In this document: in pieces, positions 29,788 through 37,907 of the stretch
Layout: each line of letters opens with the position of its first letter
How positions within the stretch are numbered: the stretch's first letter is position 1
Source of the DNA: a virus
Direction: 5' to 3' (one strand)
Virus record (IMG/VR): IMGVR_UViG_3300012928_000001
Span: 1-64,000 of that record
Length of the DNA: 64,000 bases
Notes under the pieces: model-generated
Databases searched by the model: none
Told to the model about the DNA's origin: nothing
Seen by the model: only the letters and a program-made list of their open reading frames with translations
Made by a program: the position numbers and the translations under genes

Positions 29788-30234
29788 ATGCACGATCTCA
29801 GCCCAGCCATGATTCAGCAGCTCTCAGTTGCCTTCGAAAAGCCGCCGCTTTTGGAGATAGGTACTGATTCAATCAAGGCATGGGAAAAGCTGGTCGAACT
29901 TGGCTACTTGCTCCCGATCTATGCCCCGGCAAAGTGGCCCGACGAGGAGTTTCTCGCGGTCGAGCTTTGCGAGGGCGGGGTGTGGGAAAATCATGTCCAG
30001 CTGCGCCCGACCATGCGGGCCGAACGGTGGCGCGATTCGATCGAGACGGTCGCCGCAATCGCCCTCATGGACCGCCAACCCTATCGCGTACTGGCAAAGA
30101 CCGCGCGCTTTGGGATTGACTACGGCACCGCGGAGATGCGGGCTCTCGCGCACGCGAGCGCATCGATCCGCGCGCAAATCGAGATGACCCATGAGAGGCT
30201 TCGCCAGTTCGCTGATCGGTGGGGGAAGCTGTGA
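29788..30234 (+). CDS. Winged-helix-like paralogue with C-terminal extension
   Basis: 148 residues. AWEKLVELGYLLPI recognition-helix-like region. ERWRDSIETVAAIALMD (at ~residues 78-94) is the last helix of the family. A ~50-residue helical tail follows, as in the 15.1 kb member. Expression again appears to need readthrough of a terminator. Confidence 0.76.
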   Translation: MHDLSPAMIQQLSVAFEKPPLLEIGTDSIKAWEKLVELGYLLPIYAPAKWPDEEFLAVELCEGGVWENHVQLRPTMRAERWRDSIETVAAIALMDRQPYRVLAKTARFGIDYGTAEMRALAHASASIRAQIEMTHERLRQFADRWGKL

Positions 30235-30264
30235 CTCGCGCCTGCCCTCGGCCTACAGTAGGCC
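30230..30264 (+). promoter_or_regulatory. Class B leaderless promoter
   Basis: TGTGAC 30230-30235 (containing the upstream TGA stop), TACAGT 30254-30259, 5 bases to GTG 30265. Confidence 0.87.
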
Positions 30265-30678
30265 GTGAGCATGTCCCCCACAAAGCCTGACCATCTCGCG
30301 GTCTTCCGGTCGAGCCACGCAAGCGTGCGCCGAAAATACTACGCTGTCGATCAAGGCGTGGGAGAGCTCCCCCATGTCTGCCACGACCACCCCGTGACGG
30401 GAGAGCGCCGCATCACGGAGAGCCTCGAATCGCGCGAGTTGGCCTACATCGTGTTGCATGGCTCCGCCCGAAAAACTCTGGCCCCCAAAGCGCGCGAGCG
30501 GTTGACCCTGCGCGCGCGGGCGGTCGAGCTCTGCGGCATCGAGCACACCGTGCGCACCGCGGGCGGATGGATCACGACCACGATCGTTTTCGCCGATGGC
30601 AAGTTCGAATCCGCGGAAGCCGAGTACTTCCGTGAGCAAGCTCCGAATCAACACAGTGAACAAACGGTCGTGTCATGA
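30265..30678 (+). CDS. Unknown protein
   Basis: 137 residues from GTG 30265; ATG 30271 is also in frame. Basic first half (RSSHASVRRKYYAVD), a helix-rich middle, then GIEHTVRTAGGWITTTIVF. Not recognised. Confidence 0.78.
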   Translation: MSMSPTKPDHLAVFRSSHASVRRKYYAVDQGVGELPHVCHDHPVTGERRITESLESRELAYIVLHGSARKTLAPKARERLTLRARAVELCGIEHTVRTAGGWITTTIVFADGKFESAEAEYFREQAPNQHSEQTVVS

Positions 30679-31016
30679 TCAAGCCTGAGCCTCCCAGCTT
30701 TACGTACCCGCTGACTCCCGAGCACGCGCAGTCAATCGCGCGCTTTGTCCTGCACAGCTTCGAGCGAGCAACCCTGCATCCGCGTCTGGTCTCGATATTC
30801 ACCGACGGGCTCGTCGGCGCCGGAGATCTCGCCGAGATCCGCGAGCGCTTGCTAGAGCTCATGGTGGACAACATCGATCTCATCGTCACGGCTAACGGCG
30901 CGACGCTTTCCCCCGGGTCTCTCGTCAACATCAAGAAGCACCTGCGGAAAGTCCTGCGGGCCCGTGCGAGCAAAATCGATGAGGGCTTTGTGCACGATCT
31001 TCGAGTCTTGCACTGA
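30675..31016 (+). CDS. Unknown helical protein
   Basis: 113 residues, nearly all helix (AQSIARFVLHSFERATLHPRL, LAEIRERLLELMVDNIDLIV, VNIKKHLRKVLRARASK). Not recognised. ATGA overlap with the previous gene. Confidence 0.78.
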   Translation: MIKPEPPSFTYPLTPEHAQSIARFVLHSFERATLHPRLVSIFTDGLVGAGDLAEIRERLLELMVDNIDLIVTANGATLSPGSLVNIKKHLRKVLRARASKIDEGFVHDLRVLH

Positions 31017-31020
31017 TAGC

Positions 31021-31058
31021 TGTGACCCGCATCGCTGCACGGCCTACAGTAGGACACC
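31021..31058 (+). promoter_or_regulatory. Class B leaderless promoter
   Basis: TGTGAC 31021-31026, TACAGT 31045-31050, 8 bases to ATG 31059. Confidence 0.87.
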
Positions 31059-31463
31059 ATGAGCAAGTCTCAGTTCACCTACACACTCCGCGGACGCAAG
31101 TTCCGGCGCCTGGACCCCCCAGCCATCATGGCCAAAGTCGACGGGCGCACGTGGCCGCGAAAGGTCCCGCTGCTCGACGCGGAGGACATCTACACCGGCG
31201 CCTACGCGTCCCCGGAGAACCCGGAGTGCCGGTGCCTGCTCGGCCACGCGCGGCACGTCTTCGGCGCCAAGACGGCGCGGCTCAAGGCCGTCAAGGTGGC
31301 GCTTGTCAACCGGATCCGCGACATCACCGACGCCGCCCCCGTCGGTGGAGAGTTCGGCACGATCACGAACTTCAACGACTGCTACGCGTCCCCGGGTCTC
31401 GTCGCTCGGGTGTGGAATGAGACCATGGCGGATCTCGGCTACACCCAGACCGTGAGCGCCTGA
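31059..31463 (+). CDS. Unknown protein
   Basis: 134 residues. Basic N-terminus (YTLRGRKFRRLDPP), ECRCLLGHARHVFG segment with two close Cys and two His, helix (LKAVKVALVNRIRDI), then GEFGTITNFNDCYASPGLVARVWNETM. Not recognised. Confidence 0.78.
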   Translation: MSKSQFTYTLRGRKFRRLDPPAIMAKVDGRTWPRKVPLLDAEDIYTGAYASPENPECRCLLGHARHVFGAKTARLKAVKVALVNRIRDITDAAPVGGEFGTITNFNDCYASPGLVARVWNETMADLGYTQTVSA

Positions 31464-32605
31464 TGTTCCGCAACGGCTACTACATCGTCGACAGTTCAGA
31501 CATCTACCGGCTGCCCACACTGCACACGGGCGAGTCGCTAGAGCTCGACCTCTCGAAGCCGCGCGGCTTCTACATGGTGCGCGTGATTCAGACTGCTCAG
31601 TTGCGCCACCGCAGTCAGCACGAATACCGCGAGTCCTACATCGGCGATGGCTGGGCTCAAGACTACCACGAGGTATACAGCTATCGCGCTACCATCATTC
31701 AGTCGTGCGATGAGAACACCTTCAAGGTGGCAGCAATGCTGCACCGCGGGGACAAGGTCTTTACCGACGTGCAGCTGCCCGCGGTGGTGTTCAAGCGCAA
31801 TGGGTCTCTCACGACATTTCGCACCGCCACCGGCCACGACATCATCCATCGGCATGGATTCTTGACGCCGGACCCGATCGCCCGGAGCATCGGATACTAC
31901 ATGATCAACATCGACGACATGGGAGAGATCTCCGTCGGCGACAAGATCAGCGAGACCGTGTTCATGGCTCATTACGCCATGTACCAAAAACTGGTCGGAC
32001 TCAGGATCCCTGACTACGATTCAGAGACACACAACCTCGAAGCGCGCGAGCGCATCGAGGCCGCGGGCAAGCGCAAGCAAAAGCCCGTGCAACCCAAGCC
32101 CCAACCCCAACCCCAACCCGAGATCAAAGACAACGCGGAGACCAAGCCCATGAGCAAGCCCACCGAGACCACCACCGACCCCAACCCCTTCGGCGACCTC
32201 AAAGACGCCTTCACCGAGGGCGCCAAGGATGGCACCGCCGCCGGCTTCGCCCAGATCGCCGGCAAGTCCCTGGCCCGCCACGCCGGCCGGAGCCTGGGCA
32301 TCCCCTCGACCTTCTTCGAGGGCCCGCTCGCCGCCGCCTTGCTCGGGGTCCTCGCGCCGCTCTTCATCATCGCGCTCGGGTGGCTCTGGGCCGACATGCC
32401 CCGCCGCGCGTGGCTGCTGGAGCAGAGCAACCGGGCCCTGCGCGGCGCCGCGACGCAGCACTCCGCCAAGCTCATCGAGTTCGCGGGCGGGTGGCTCGTC
32501 GAGCTCTTCTCGGCCGTCGACGGCGAGCCCCCGAAGGGCAAGGACAAGGGCAAGCCGGCCAGCGACGACATCGACGACACGGGCCCCCACGACTCGCCCA
32601 ACTGA
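31463..32605 (+). CDS. Large membrane-associated protein of unknown function
   Basis: 380 residues. N-terminal ~190 residues are soluble and beta-rich (YYIVDSSDIYRL, QTAQLRHRSQHEYRESYIG). Then a QPKPQPQPQPE linker, an Asp/Thr-rich stretch, and a hydrophobic segment at ~290-312 (AAALLGVLAPLFIIALGWLW). The tail is acidic and Lys-rich. Not recognised. Followed by a terminator. Confidence 0.82.
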   Translation: MFRNGYYIVDSSDIYRLPTLHTGESLELDLSKPRGFYMVRVIQTAQLRHRSQHEYRESYIGDGWAQDYHEVYSYRATIIQSCDENTFKVAAMLHRGDKVFTDVQLPAVVFKRNGSLTTFRTATGHDIIHRHGFLTPDPIARSIGYYMINIDDMGEISVGDKISETVFMAHYAMYQKLVGLRIPDYDSETHNLEARERIEAAGKRKQKPVQPKPQPQPQPEIKDNAETKPMSKPTETTTDPNPFGDLKDAFTEGAKDGTAAGFAQIAGKSLARHAGRSLGIPSTFFEGPLAAALLGVLAPLFIIALGWLWADMPRRAWLLEQSNRALRGAATQHSAKLIEFAGGWLVELFSAVDGEPPKGKDKGKPASDDIDDTGPHDSPN

Positions 32606-32646
32606 ACCTCTCGCGCAGCTCATGGATGAGCGCGAAGGCCATCGCA

Positions 32647-32678
32647 AAGAGCCGCCCACGGATGGGCGGCTCTTTTTT
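32647..32678 (+). terminator. Intrinsic terminator
   Basis: AAGAGCCGCCCA/TGGGCGGCTCTT perfect 12-bp stem with CGGA loop and T-run. Its last T is the first base of the next -35. Confidence 0.95.
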
Positions 32679-32715
32679 GTGTCTCGCACTCGGTTTTGGC
32701 CTACGGTAGATCGAC
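32678..32715 (+). promoter_or_regulatory. Class B leaderless promoter
   Basis: Variant -35 TGTGTC 32678-32683, TACGGT 32702-32707, 8 bases to ATG 32716. Confidence 0.82.
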
Positions 32716-32856
32716 ATGATCGAACTCTGGAATCGCTACCTGCACGACCCGACCGTGTTTGTGGAATACACATTCTGCGGCGGTCTGATCTTGGTCTTTG
32801 TCGCCTGCGCGCTGCGGTCGGCCTGGGTCGAGCTACTCAAAAAGGCGGGGTGGTGA
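32716..32856 (+). CDS. Membrane peptide (46 residues)
   Basis: Begins MIELWNRYLHDP and ends LLKKAGW; one membrane helix (CGGLILVFVACAL) with a basic C-terminal end. The start is fixed by the promoter, and the stop overlaps the dUTPase start (TGATG). Confidence 0.78.
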   Translation: MIELWNRYLHDPTVFVEYTFCGGLILVFVACALRSAWVELLKKAGW

Positions 32857-33308
32857 TGGCTGACCTGCTCGTCGAGGTCACCACGGCGCCCCAGGCCCCG
32901 ACCAAGGGCACGCCGCTCGCCGCTGGGTGGGACTGCTACGCGCCCACCCCCGGCTGCGTCCGGCCGGGCGAGACCGCCGTCATTCCGCTGGGGATCAAGC
33001 TGGCCCCCTCGATCGGCCTGACCCGCGACACGGCGCACGGCCACGACTTCATGGTCGAGCTGCGCGGGCGGTCGAGCCTCGCCGCTCAGGGCGTCCTGAC
33101 GCACGTCGGGACCATCGACGCGGACTACCGCGGCGAGGTCTCGGCCATCGTCACCAACCTCGGCGGCGCCCCCTTCGAGTGGCGCCGCGGCGACCGGGTC
33201 TGCCAGCTCGTCGTGGTCCCGCTGATCCCCGTCGAGATGCGCCGCGTCGAGCGAGTCGAGGCCGACACGGAGCGCGGCGACGGAGCCATGGGGAGCACGG
33301 GACGATGA
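32856..33308 (+). CDS. dut: Trimeric dUTPase
   Basis: 150 residues, full length for the trimeric family. It hydrolyses dUTP to dUMP and pyrophosphate, keeping uracil out of DNA and supplying dTMP synthesis. All five motifs are present: AAGWDCYA (22-29), GRSSLA (71-76), GTIDADYRGEV (85-95, with the catalytic Asp), RGDRVCQL (111-118), and RGDGAMGSTG (140-149, the mobile C-terminal arm, with Met where Phe is usual). Overlaps the membrane peptide gene by one base and the next gene by 4. Confidence 0.97.
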   Translation: MADLLVEVTTAPQAPTKGTPLAAGWDCYAPTPGCVRPGETAVIPLGIKLAPSIGLTRDTAHGHDFMVELRGRSSLAAQGVLTHVGTIDADYRGEVSAIVTNLGGAPFEWRRGDRVCQLVVVPLIPVEMRRVERVEADTERGDGAMGSTGR

Positions 33309-33877
33309 GCGACCCGACGGCGCCCTCGAAGCTGCCCGAGACCTACGCGCCCCACTCCAGCCCCGCCCGCGCGTGGCGGCTCCTGGAGTGGCACGCCCGC
33401 GGGCGCCTGCTCGTGCACGGGGCCGAGGCCTATCGCTGCATGCACGGCGACGGCTACGATCTCAAAGACGTGATCAAGGCCATGGTCGAGGCCAAGATCC
33501 TGGTCCCGTGCAAGGTCGACTTGACCGGCACCGCGACGTTCCGCGGCGGACGTTTGGCGTTGCAGTTCAAGAGCCCAAAGCACATCGCCAAGGCGCCATG
33601 GTGCACCGACCATGCAACTTTCTGGACCTACACGCCCGGCAACCCGGTACCGATGATCTCGCCGCACACGCCCACGCGGGCGCAACGAATCGAGGCCTAC
33701 GAACGCGCCACCGAGCAAGCCCTCTCCGTGCGTGACGCGTGCAAGCTGCTCAACCTCTCCGTGGTCCCCACCCAAGTGCAGCCGCACTCGCGTGCGGTGA
33801 TCCTGGACGCGGCATCCATCGAGCACGCGGAGGGCACCCCGTCGATGTTGTGGGAGTGGCTCCGGGGCGGGAAGTGA
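33305..33877 (+). CDS. Unknown protein
   Basis: 190 residues. ARAWRLLEWHARGRLLVHGAEAYRCMHGDGYDLKDVIKAMVEAKILVPC resembles the three-helix start of the winged-helix family, followed by strands (GTATFRGGRLALQF) that could be the wing. The C-terminal half (TRAQRIEAYERATEQALSVRD) is helical. Not otherwise recognised. Confidence 0.77.
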   Translation: MSDPTAPSKLPETYAPHSSPARAWRLLEWHARGRLLVHGAEAYRCMHGDGYDLKDVIKAMVEAKILVPCKVDLTGTATFRGGRLALQFKSPKHIAKAPWCTDHATFWTYTPGNPVPMISPHTPTRAQRIEAYERATEQALSVRDACKLLNLSVVPTQVQPHSRAVILDAASIEHAEGTPSMLWEWLRGGK

Positions 33878-34128
33878 TCCGCGACGCCGCGACCTTTTGG
33901 TACTGCTTCGGCAGGCTCCCCGATCACCGAAAGCGGATGGTCGGGGAGCTCGCTGCTAGGGGCCGGGTTGAGTGGTCGCTACAGCGCGACTTTCTTGGCG
34001 ACCATTTCGGCGTTGAGGTTGTCTCTCGCGGGTCGGTGATTAGTGCGGTGCTCATCATCGAAGCGTCCCCACTACTGCGCGAGCTGTCCGATCAAGTCTT
34101 GACCATGATCGCAGTACTCGACTCGTGA
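33874..34128 (+). CDS. Small winged-helix-like protein
   Basis: 84 residues from GTG 33874 (GTGA overlap). Short and helical, ending ASPLLRELSDQVLTMIAVLDS, which resembles the closing helix of the paralogue family; the wing is weak. Confidence 0.68.
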   Translation: MIRDAATFWYCFGRLPDHRKRMVGELAARGRVEWSLQRDFLGDHFGVEVVSRGSVISAVLIIEASPLLRELSDQVLTMIAVLDS

Positions 34129-34159
34129 CTCGCATGCTCGATCGGCCTACGGTAGATCG
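34124..34159 (+). promoter_or_regulatory. Class B leaderless promoter
   Basis: Variant -35 CGTGAC 34124-34129 (containing the upstream TGA stop), TACGGT 34148-34153, 6 bases to ATG 34160. Confidence 0.84.
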
Positions 34160-34531
34160 ATGGCAAAGCCCGCCATAGCACTACGCATACGTCGCACCCT
34201 GATTGTGCTCGGCCAAGGCGGCGAGCTGCGCGAGATAATCCGCCTCCCGAAAGACACCTACAGGCGCAGCGCCAACATAGCGTATTCGTTCTACGGCAAA
34301 GATAGGACGCTGAACACCTACGCGCTTTTTCTGGACGGCAACCCGTACGCATTCAAGGGCAAGCCGATAGAGCTCGGCCACAAAGTGCTCAGCATCTTGC
34401 TCGAACTGGACCTGATCACGAACGAATGGCCAGAGTTTGCGTGCTCGAAAACCTACGTGATTTCAGATGCCGGGCGGGCCCTCATCGAGGCGACCAACAT
34501 GGACGTGATCGACGCGGTGAAACAGCTATGA
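34160..34531 (+). CDS. Winged-helix-like paralogue (NxDVLAA subgroup)
   Basis: 123 residues. VLSILLELDLITNEW recognition region; KTYVISDAGRALIEATNMDVIDAVKQL wing and last helix. Basic N-terminus. Confidence 0.79.
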   Translation: MAKPAIALRIRRTLIVLGQGGELREIIRLPKDTYRRSANIAYSFYGKDRTLNTYALFLDGNPYAFKGKPIELGHKVLSILLELDLITNEWPEFACSKTYVISDAGRALIEATNMDVIDAVKQL

Positions 34532-34959
34532 CCAAAGGACCCACAAAGAAAGATCGAAAGGCTCGGGCCCTGCGCAAGCGATTGCAGGGTCTACCGGATG
34601 ATCATATCATGGTACTGGGCGGGCTGCTGGCATGGTATCCCGTGCTGTTGCCTGAGTCGGCGGGCACTGTTGCCGAGGCCCATGAGTACCTGACGCGCGG
34701 GTACTCGCCCATTTGCTGGCCCCACTACAAGACCTCGCTCGGTGCGCTGTTCTCCCGAAATCTGTTGACTCTCGCACGGTGGACTGTCGAATATAGGTTC
34801 GACGATTGGACCACAAAAGAGCGGCGCTTTTCAGTTGAGCTATGCGATGATTTGGCCGAACTGGCGAAAGCGCGTAACTTCGATGTGCTGTTTGCAATCA
34901 AGCATGGAGAGTCACGCGACGGCGTGAGCAGGTACATGGAGAGTCACGCGACGGCGTGA
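34528..34959 (+). CDS. Winged-helix-like paralogue with a frameshifted C-terminus
   Basis: 143 residues. Basic start (KKDRKARALRKRLQG), core, then RRFSVELCDDLAELAKARNFDVLFAIKHGE. A 32-bp tandem duplication just after this point shifts the frame, so it now ends in MESHATA. With one repeat copy the frame would run to a TGA at 34989-34991, overlapping the next ATG exactly as neighbouring genes do. Confidence 0.76.
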   Translation: MTKGPTKKDRKARALRKRLQGLPDDHIMVLGGLLAWYPVLLPESAGTVAEAHEYLTRGYSPICWPHYKTSLGALFSRNLLTLARWTVEYRFDDWTTKERRFSVELCDDLAELAKARNFDVLFAIKHGESRDGVSRYMESHATA

Positions 34960-34966
34960 GCAGGTA
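34903..34966 (+). repeat. 32-bp perfect tandem duplication
   Basis: Units 34903-34934 and 34935-34966 are identical, plus two more matching bases. 32 is not a multiple of 3, so the reading frame changes in the second copy. Confidence 0.98.
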
Positions 34967-34987
34967 CATTGGGAAAACGGCCGTACG

Positions 34988-35200
34988 ATGATCGCAACAT
35001 GGGACCAAGCGCGCGCGACCTTTGAACACATGATGGATTTGCGCGAGCAGATGGCCGCCGTCAAAGCGGTGATTGCTGATCTCTACTTTTGGGAGTGGCG
35101 CGAACGCAGACGGCTCAATGCGCAACTGAACCGGCTAGCCGGTTTGGAAGCGGAATGCGCACGCATGTATTGGTGGTCGATCCGTCAGCTTACCGTGTGA
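34988..35200 (+). CDS. Small helical protein
   Basis: 70 residues, all helix with coiled-coil-like spacing (FEHMMDLREQMAAVKAVIADLYF; RRRLNAQLNRLAGLEAECARM). Not recognised. ATG 34988 overlaps the ancestral stop of the previous gene. Confidence 0.76.
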   Translation: MIATWDQARATFEHMMDLREQMAAVKAVIADLYFWEWRERRRLNAQLNRLAGLEAECARMYWWSIRQLTV

Positions 35201-35231
35201 CTAGCAGGTCTATTCGGCCTACAGTCATTCG
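35196..35231 (+). promoter_or_regulatory. Class B leaderless promoter
   Basis: TGTGAC 35196-35201 (containing the upstream TGA stop), TACAGT 35220-35225, 6 bases to ATG 35232. Confidence 0.86.
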
Positions 35232-36014
35232 ATGCTGATTCACCCAAAACTGATCATACCCCTCCTGATAGCTAGCCTCGCGGGCTGTGTCATCGACGAT
35301 GGCACGACGCCTTGCGAGGAATCGGCCGACGAAGACGGGGGCGACGAGAACGGCGAAGAGGGAGCGACGTGCGAGGCTCTGATCATGCCCGAGTACACCC
35401 GTAACGGGTACATGTACTGCGGGCAATCGGAGTCTCTCGGCGAGCACCTTCCCGATGGCACGGTCACGGCCTACGGCGTGACCGACTACGTCTTCGAGAC
35501 GAGCACGCACACCCAGACGATGCTCTGGGATTACGTGGATCTCAACTGGCAATCGCCAGACCCGTGGTCGGCCGAGTACAACGCCTATGTGCAGTTGCCG
35601 GGCGTCGTCTCGCACACCGTGCTCGGGCAAGAGTACATGGCCTTCATGTCGCGCGGTTGCTGCCCGCAACGCGTGATCGAAGGTTGGTACGGCGACCCGC
35701 TGCCCAACGCCGCGTGCAGCGGCGGGCACCAACTCAACGACACGCCGATGGCGTGGTGCCTCGACCTGCTCGACGGCACCGACTCGGGTGCGTGCGTGTA
35801 CCCGTGCGACGACGATCTCGACTGCCCCAACCCCGCGCAAGAGTTCTGCGACACGACCGTCCAGGACTTCTACGGCACCGCCGCGGGCGTGTGTCGCTAC
35901 GATGCGACGTGGCAGGTTCCCACGTCGCTGGAGATGATCGGCGACCCGATGCCCCCGCCCCCGCCCTCGCCCGAGGGCCAGCCTTCCACCCACACCCCCA
36001 ACGTCAACCGCTGA
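35232..36014 (+). CDS. Surface lipoprotein with acidic linker
   Basis: 260 residues. Clean lipoprotein signal MLIHPKLIIPLLIASLAGC (Cys19). An Asp/Glu/Gly-rich linker (~25-45) is followed by a ~190-residue domain with about ten Cys, including CVYPCDDDLDC and CDTTV; the CDxDxDC style is typical of Myxococcota secreted proteins. The tail is Pro-rich. Domain unknown. The next gene encodes a second lipoprotein with a related RGCC/DVGCC motif, so the two may be distant relatives or partners. Confidence 0.85.
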   Translation: MLIHPKLIIPLLIASLAGCVIDDGTTPCEESADEDGGDENGEEGATCEALIMPEYTRNGYMYCGQSESLGEHLPDGTVTAYGVTDYVFETSTHTQTMLWDYVDLNWQSPDPWSAEYNAYVQLPGVVSHTVLGQEYMAFMSRGCCPQRVIEGWYGDPLPNAACSGGHQLNDTPMAWCLDLLDGTDSGACVYPCDDDLDCPNPAQEFCDTTVQDFYGTAAGVCRYDATWQVPTSLEMIGDPMPPPPPSPEGQPSTHTPNVNR

Positions 36015-36025
36015 CCCACAAGCCC

Positions 36026-37837
36026 ATGAACACGACCAAGACCAAGATCAAGCTTCGCCTCGCCGCGCTCCTGCTCGGCCTCCCCATCGCCGCGTGCGGC
36101 GTCCTGGAGGGCGAGCAGAACGACGGACAGATCGGCGACGACGACATCGGAGCCGCCGACGAGGTGGGCGACGAGGCCGACGGCGGCGACGAGTGGAACG
36201 AGCCCGAGCCCGTGGTCGACCACGGCGTCGCTGACTTCTGCGTCGAGCGGGTGCAGGACCACACGGAGAACGGGACCTACTTCGTCCCCGGCGCCGAGCA
36301 GATCGCAGACCACGAGCGCTGGGCGACGCACATCGGGCGGACCTACGATGGCCACTTGTCGATCAAGGACAAGCCCTCGCCCAAGCAAGTTCCGCTCATG
36401 TGCCCCATCGACTGGCCGCACTTCGAGGACTACGCCGGACAGGCGCTCAAGGATGGCGGCTCGCCGTCCTGCCTGAACGCGAACTACCACTTGCAACTCC
36501 CCTTCCTCGGGTTCTCGGACTGGTCCGATCCGGGCTACCGCGTGCACGGCTACAGCCGCGACATCATGGTGTCCACGATCGGCAACCCGCCCGAGAGCGG
36601 TCGGCACACGCTCATGGACGTGGGGTGCTGCGCGGTCCCGCCGACCGAGCTCGAACTCGACTCGCCGACGTGGCATCCCGTCGTGTCGACCTACGGGCTG
36701 ACGGCCTTCGCCGGCAAGCCCGATGCCGACTGTGCGGCCTACGTCGGTTCGGTGGGCGTGCACAGCGACGCGGAGGGCTACCCGGCCTTGTACGCGCCGG
36801 CCGAGAACATCTCGGGCGTGATGACGTTCTCGACGTGCAACAACTCGACGAGTTACGACGGGATTCACGATGCGATGTTCGGCGCGCTCAAGATCGGCGC
36901 CCCGATCCACTTCCACCCGACGCGCTCGGCGGACCAGGCCCCGATCAACCTCAACTATGAGTATATGGTGAAGTTCAACACCTTCTCGTGGGAGGACTTC
37001 GCCGCCTTCGGGCCGATCATCGACGGCGCGATCAAGTGGCTGATCGGCAAGCTGTACTTGCCCCCGGGCGAGGAGGACTACCCCCACGCCCGCATGCGCG
37101 CGGGCGGGTTCTGTCACTTCCCGGTGGCGCTGCGTTGGTCCAACAGCAGCAACACGATCGGGGCGCGCTTCACCTGCCCGCTCGGCTACTACGCGGATTT
37201 CCCCAACTTCTACGTGGCCGAGGAGACCACGCAAATCAACGGCGTGGTCGGGACGTGTCGTCTCGACGGCGGCGAGTACGGGAGCGGCTCCGGCTTCGCT
37301 CCCCAAGGCCGCGTGGTCGACTACATCGACGGGCACAACAGCGGCTTCGGGCAGGTCGGGCAGGGCGGGGCCTACTACGTCGTGTCGGACCCGGCCAAGC
37401 TCGGCGAGCTCTTCGAGGCCGCCGAGGGCGACGGGCGCATCGGCCCCGAGCTCGCCCAGCTGCTCTCGGCCGTCGACGCCGACGGGAGCGAGCTCGACGT
37501 GGTGAGCGAGAACGCGGCGATCGAGTGGTGGAGCTCGCCCCACCGCGCCGACCCGCAGCCCATCGCCGACGCCCTCGTGCAGACCTTCGAGTATGACCTC
37601 GACGCGCTGCTGGCCGAGGGCATCGACGCCGACGATGCCAAGCGCTGGGCGGACGGCCCGATCCAGCGGCTCTCTGAGCTCGTCGAGGGCCTGCCCGAGC
37701 ACCTCGCCGACCGCTCGACCGTGACGCTGCGGGAGCACCACACGTGGCACCTGCGCGTCCGCGATCGGGTCGACGGCCAAGAGGTGATCAAGTTCCTCCA
37801 CTTCGTGGAGAACCCGAACCTCGACAACCCCGAGTGA
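36026..37837 (+). CDS. Large surface lipoprotein
   Basis: 603 residues. Signal ending LPIAACG (Cys24), then ~30 residues of Asp/Glu/Gly-rich linker. The large extracytoplasmic part has ~12 Cys, shares HTLMDVGCCAVPPTE with the RGCCPQR region of the previous lipoprotein, and ends in a helical, acidic ~130-residue region. It could mask or alter the host surface, for example to block superinfection, but that is speculation. Starts 11 bases after the previous stop without a Shine-Dalgarno. Followed by a terminator. Confidence 0.86.
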   Translation: MNTTKTKIKLRLAALLLGLPIAACGVLEGEQNDGQIGDDDIGAADEVGDEADGGDEWNEPEPVVDHGVADFCVERVQDHTENGTYFVPGAEQIADHERWATHIGRTYDGHLSIKDKPSPKQVPLMCPIDWPHFEDYAGQALKDGGSPSCLNANYHLQLPFLGFSDWSDPGYRVHGYSRDIMVSTIGNPPESGRHTLMDVGCCAVPPTELELDSPTWHPVVSTYGLTAFAGKPDADCAAYVGSVGVHSDAEGYPALYAPAENISGVMTFSTCNNSTSYDGIHDAMFGALKIGAPIHFHPTRSADQAPINLNYEYMVKFNTFSWEDFAAFGPIIDGAIKWLIGKLYLPPGEEDYPHARMRAGGFCHFPVALRWSNSSNTIGARFTCPLGYYADFPNFYVAEETTQINGVVGTCRLDGGEYGSGSGFAPQGRVVDYIDGHNSGFGQVGQGGAYYVVSDPAKLGELFEAAEGDGRIGPELAQLLSAVDADGSELDVVSENAAIEWWSSPHRADPQPIADALVQTFEYDLDALLAEGIDADDAKRWADGPIQRLSELVEGLPEHLADRSTVTLREHHTWHLRVRDRVDGQEVIKFLHFVENPNLDNPE

Positions 37838-37841
37838 TCCG

Positions 37842-37868
37842 AAGGGCCCGCGAGAGCGGGCCCTTTTT
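37842..37868 (+). terminator. Intrinsic terminator
   Basis: AAGGGCCCGC/GCGGGCCCTT with GAGA loop, then T3. Confidence 0.93.
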
Positions 37869-37869
37869 C

Positions 37870-37907
37870 TGTGACTTGCACTCGTCTACGGCCTACGGTA
37901 GGGCACC
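37870..37907 (+). promoter_or_regulatory. Class B leaderless promoter
   Basis: TGTGAC 37870-37875, TACGGT 37894-37899, 8 bases to ATG 37908. Confidence 0.87.

Noticed and set aside
35897-37801. 634-codon minus-strand frame opposite the large lipoprotein
   Set aside because: Shadow frame: no ribosome site or motifs, and it mirrors the third-position GC bias of the true gene.
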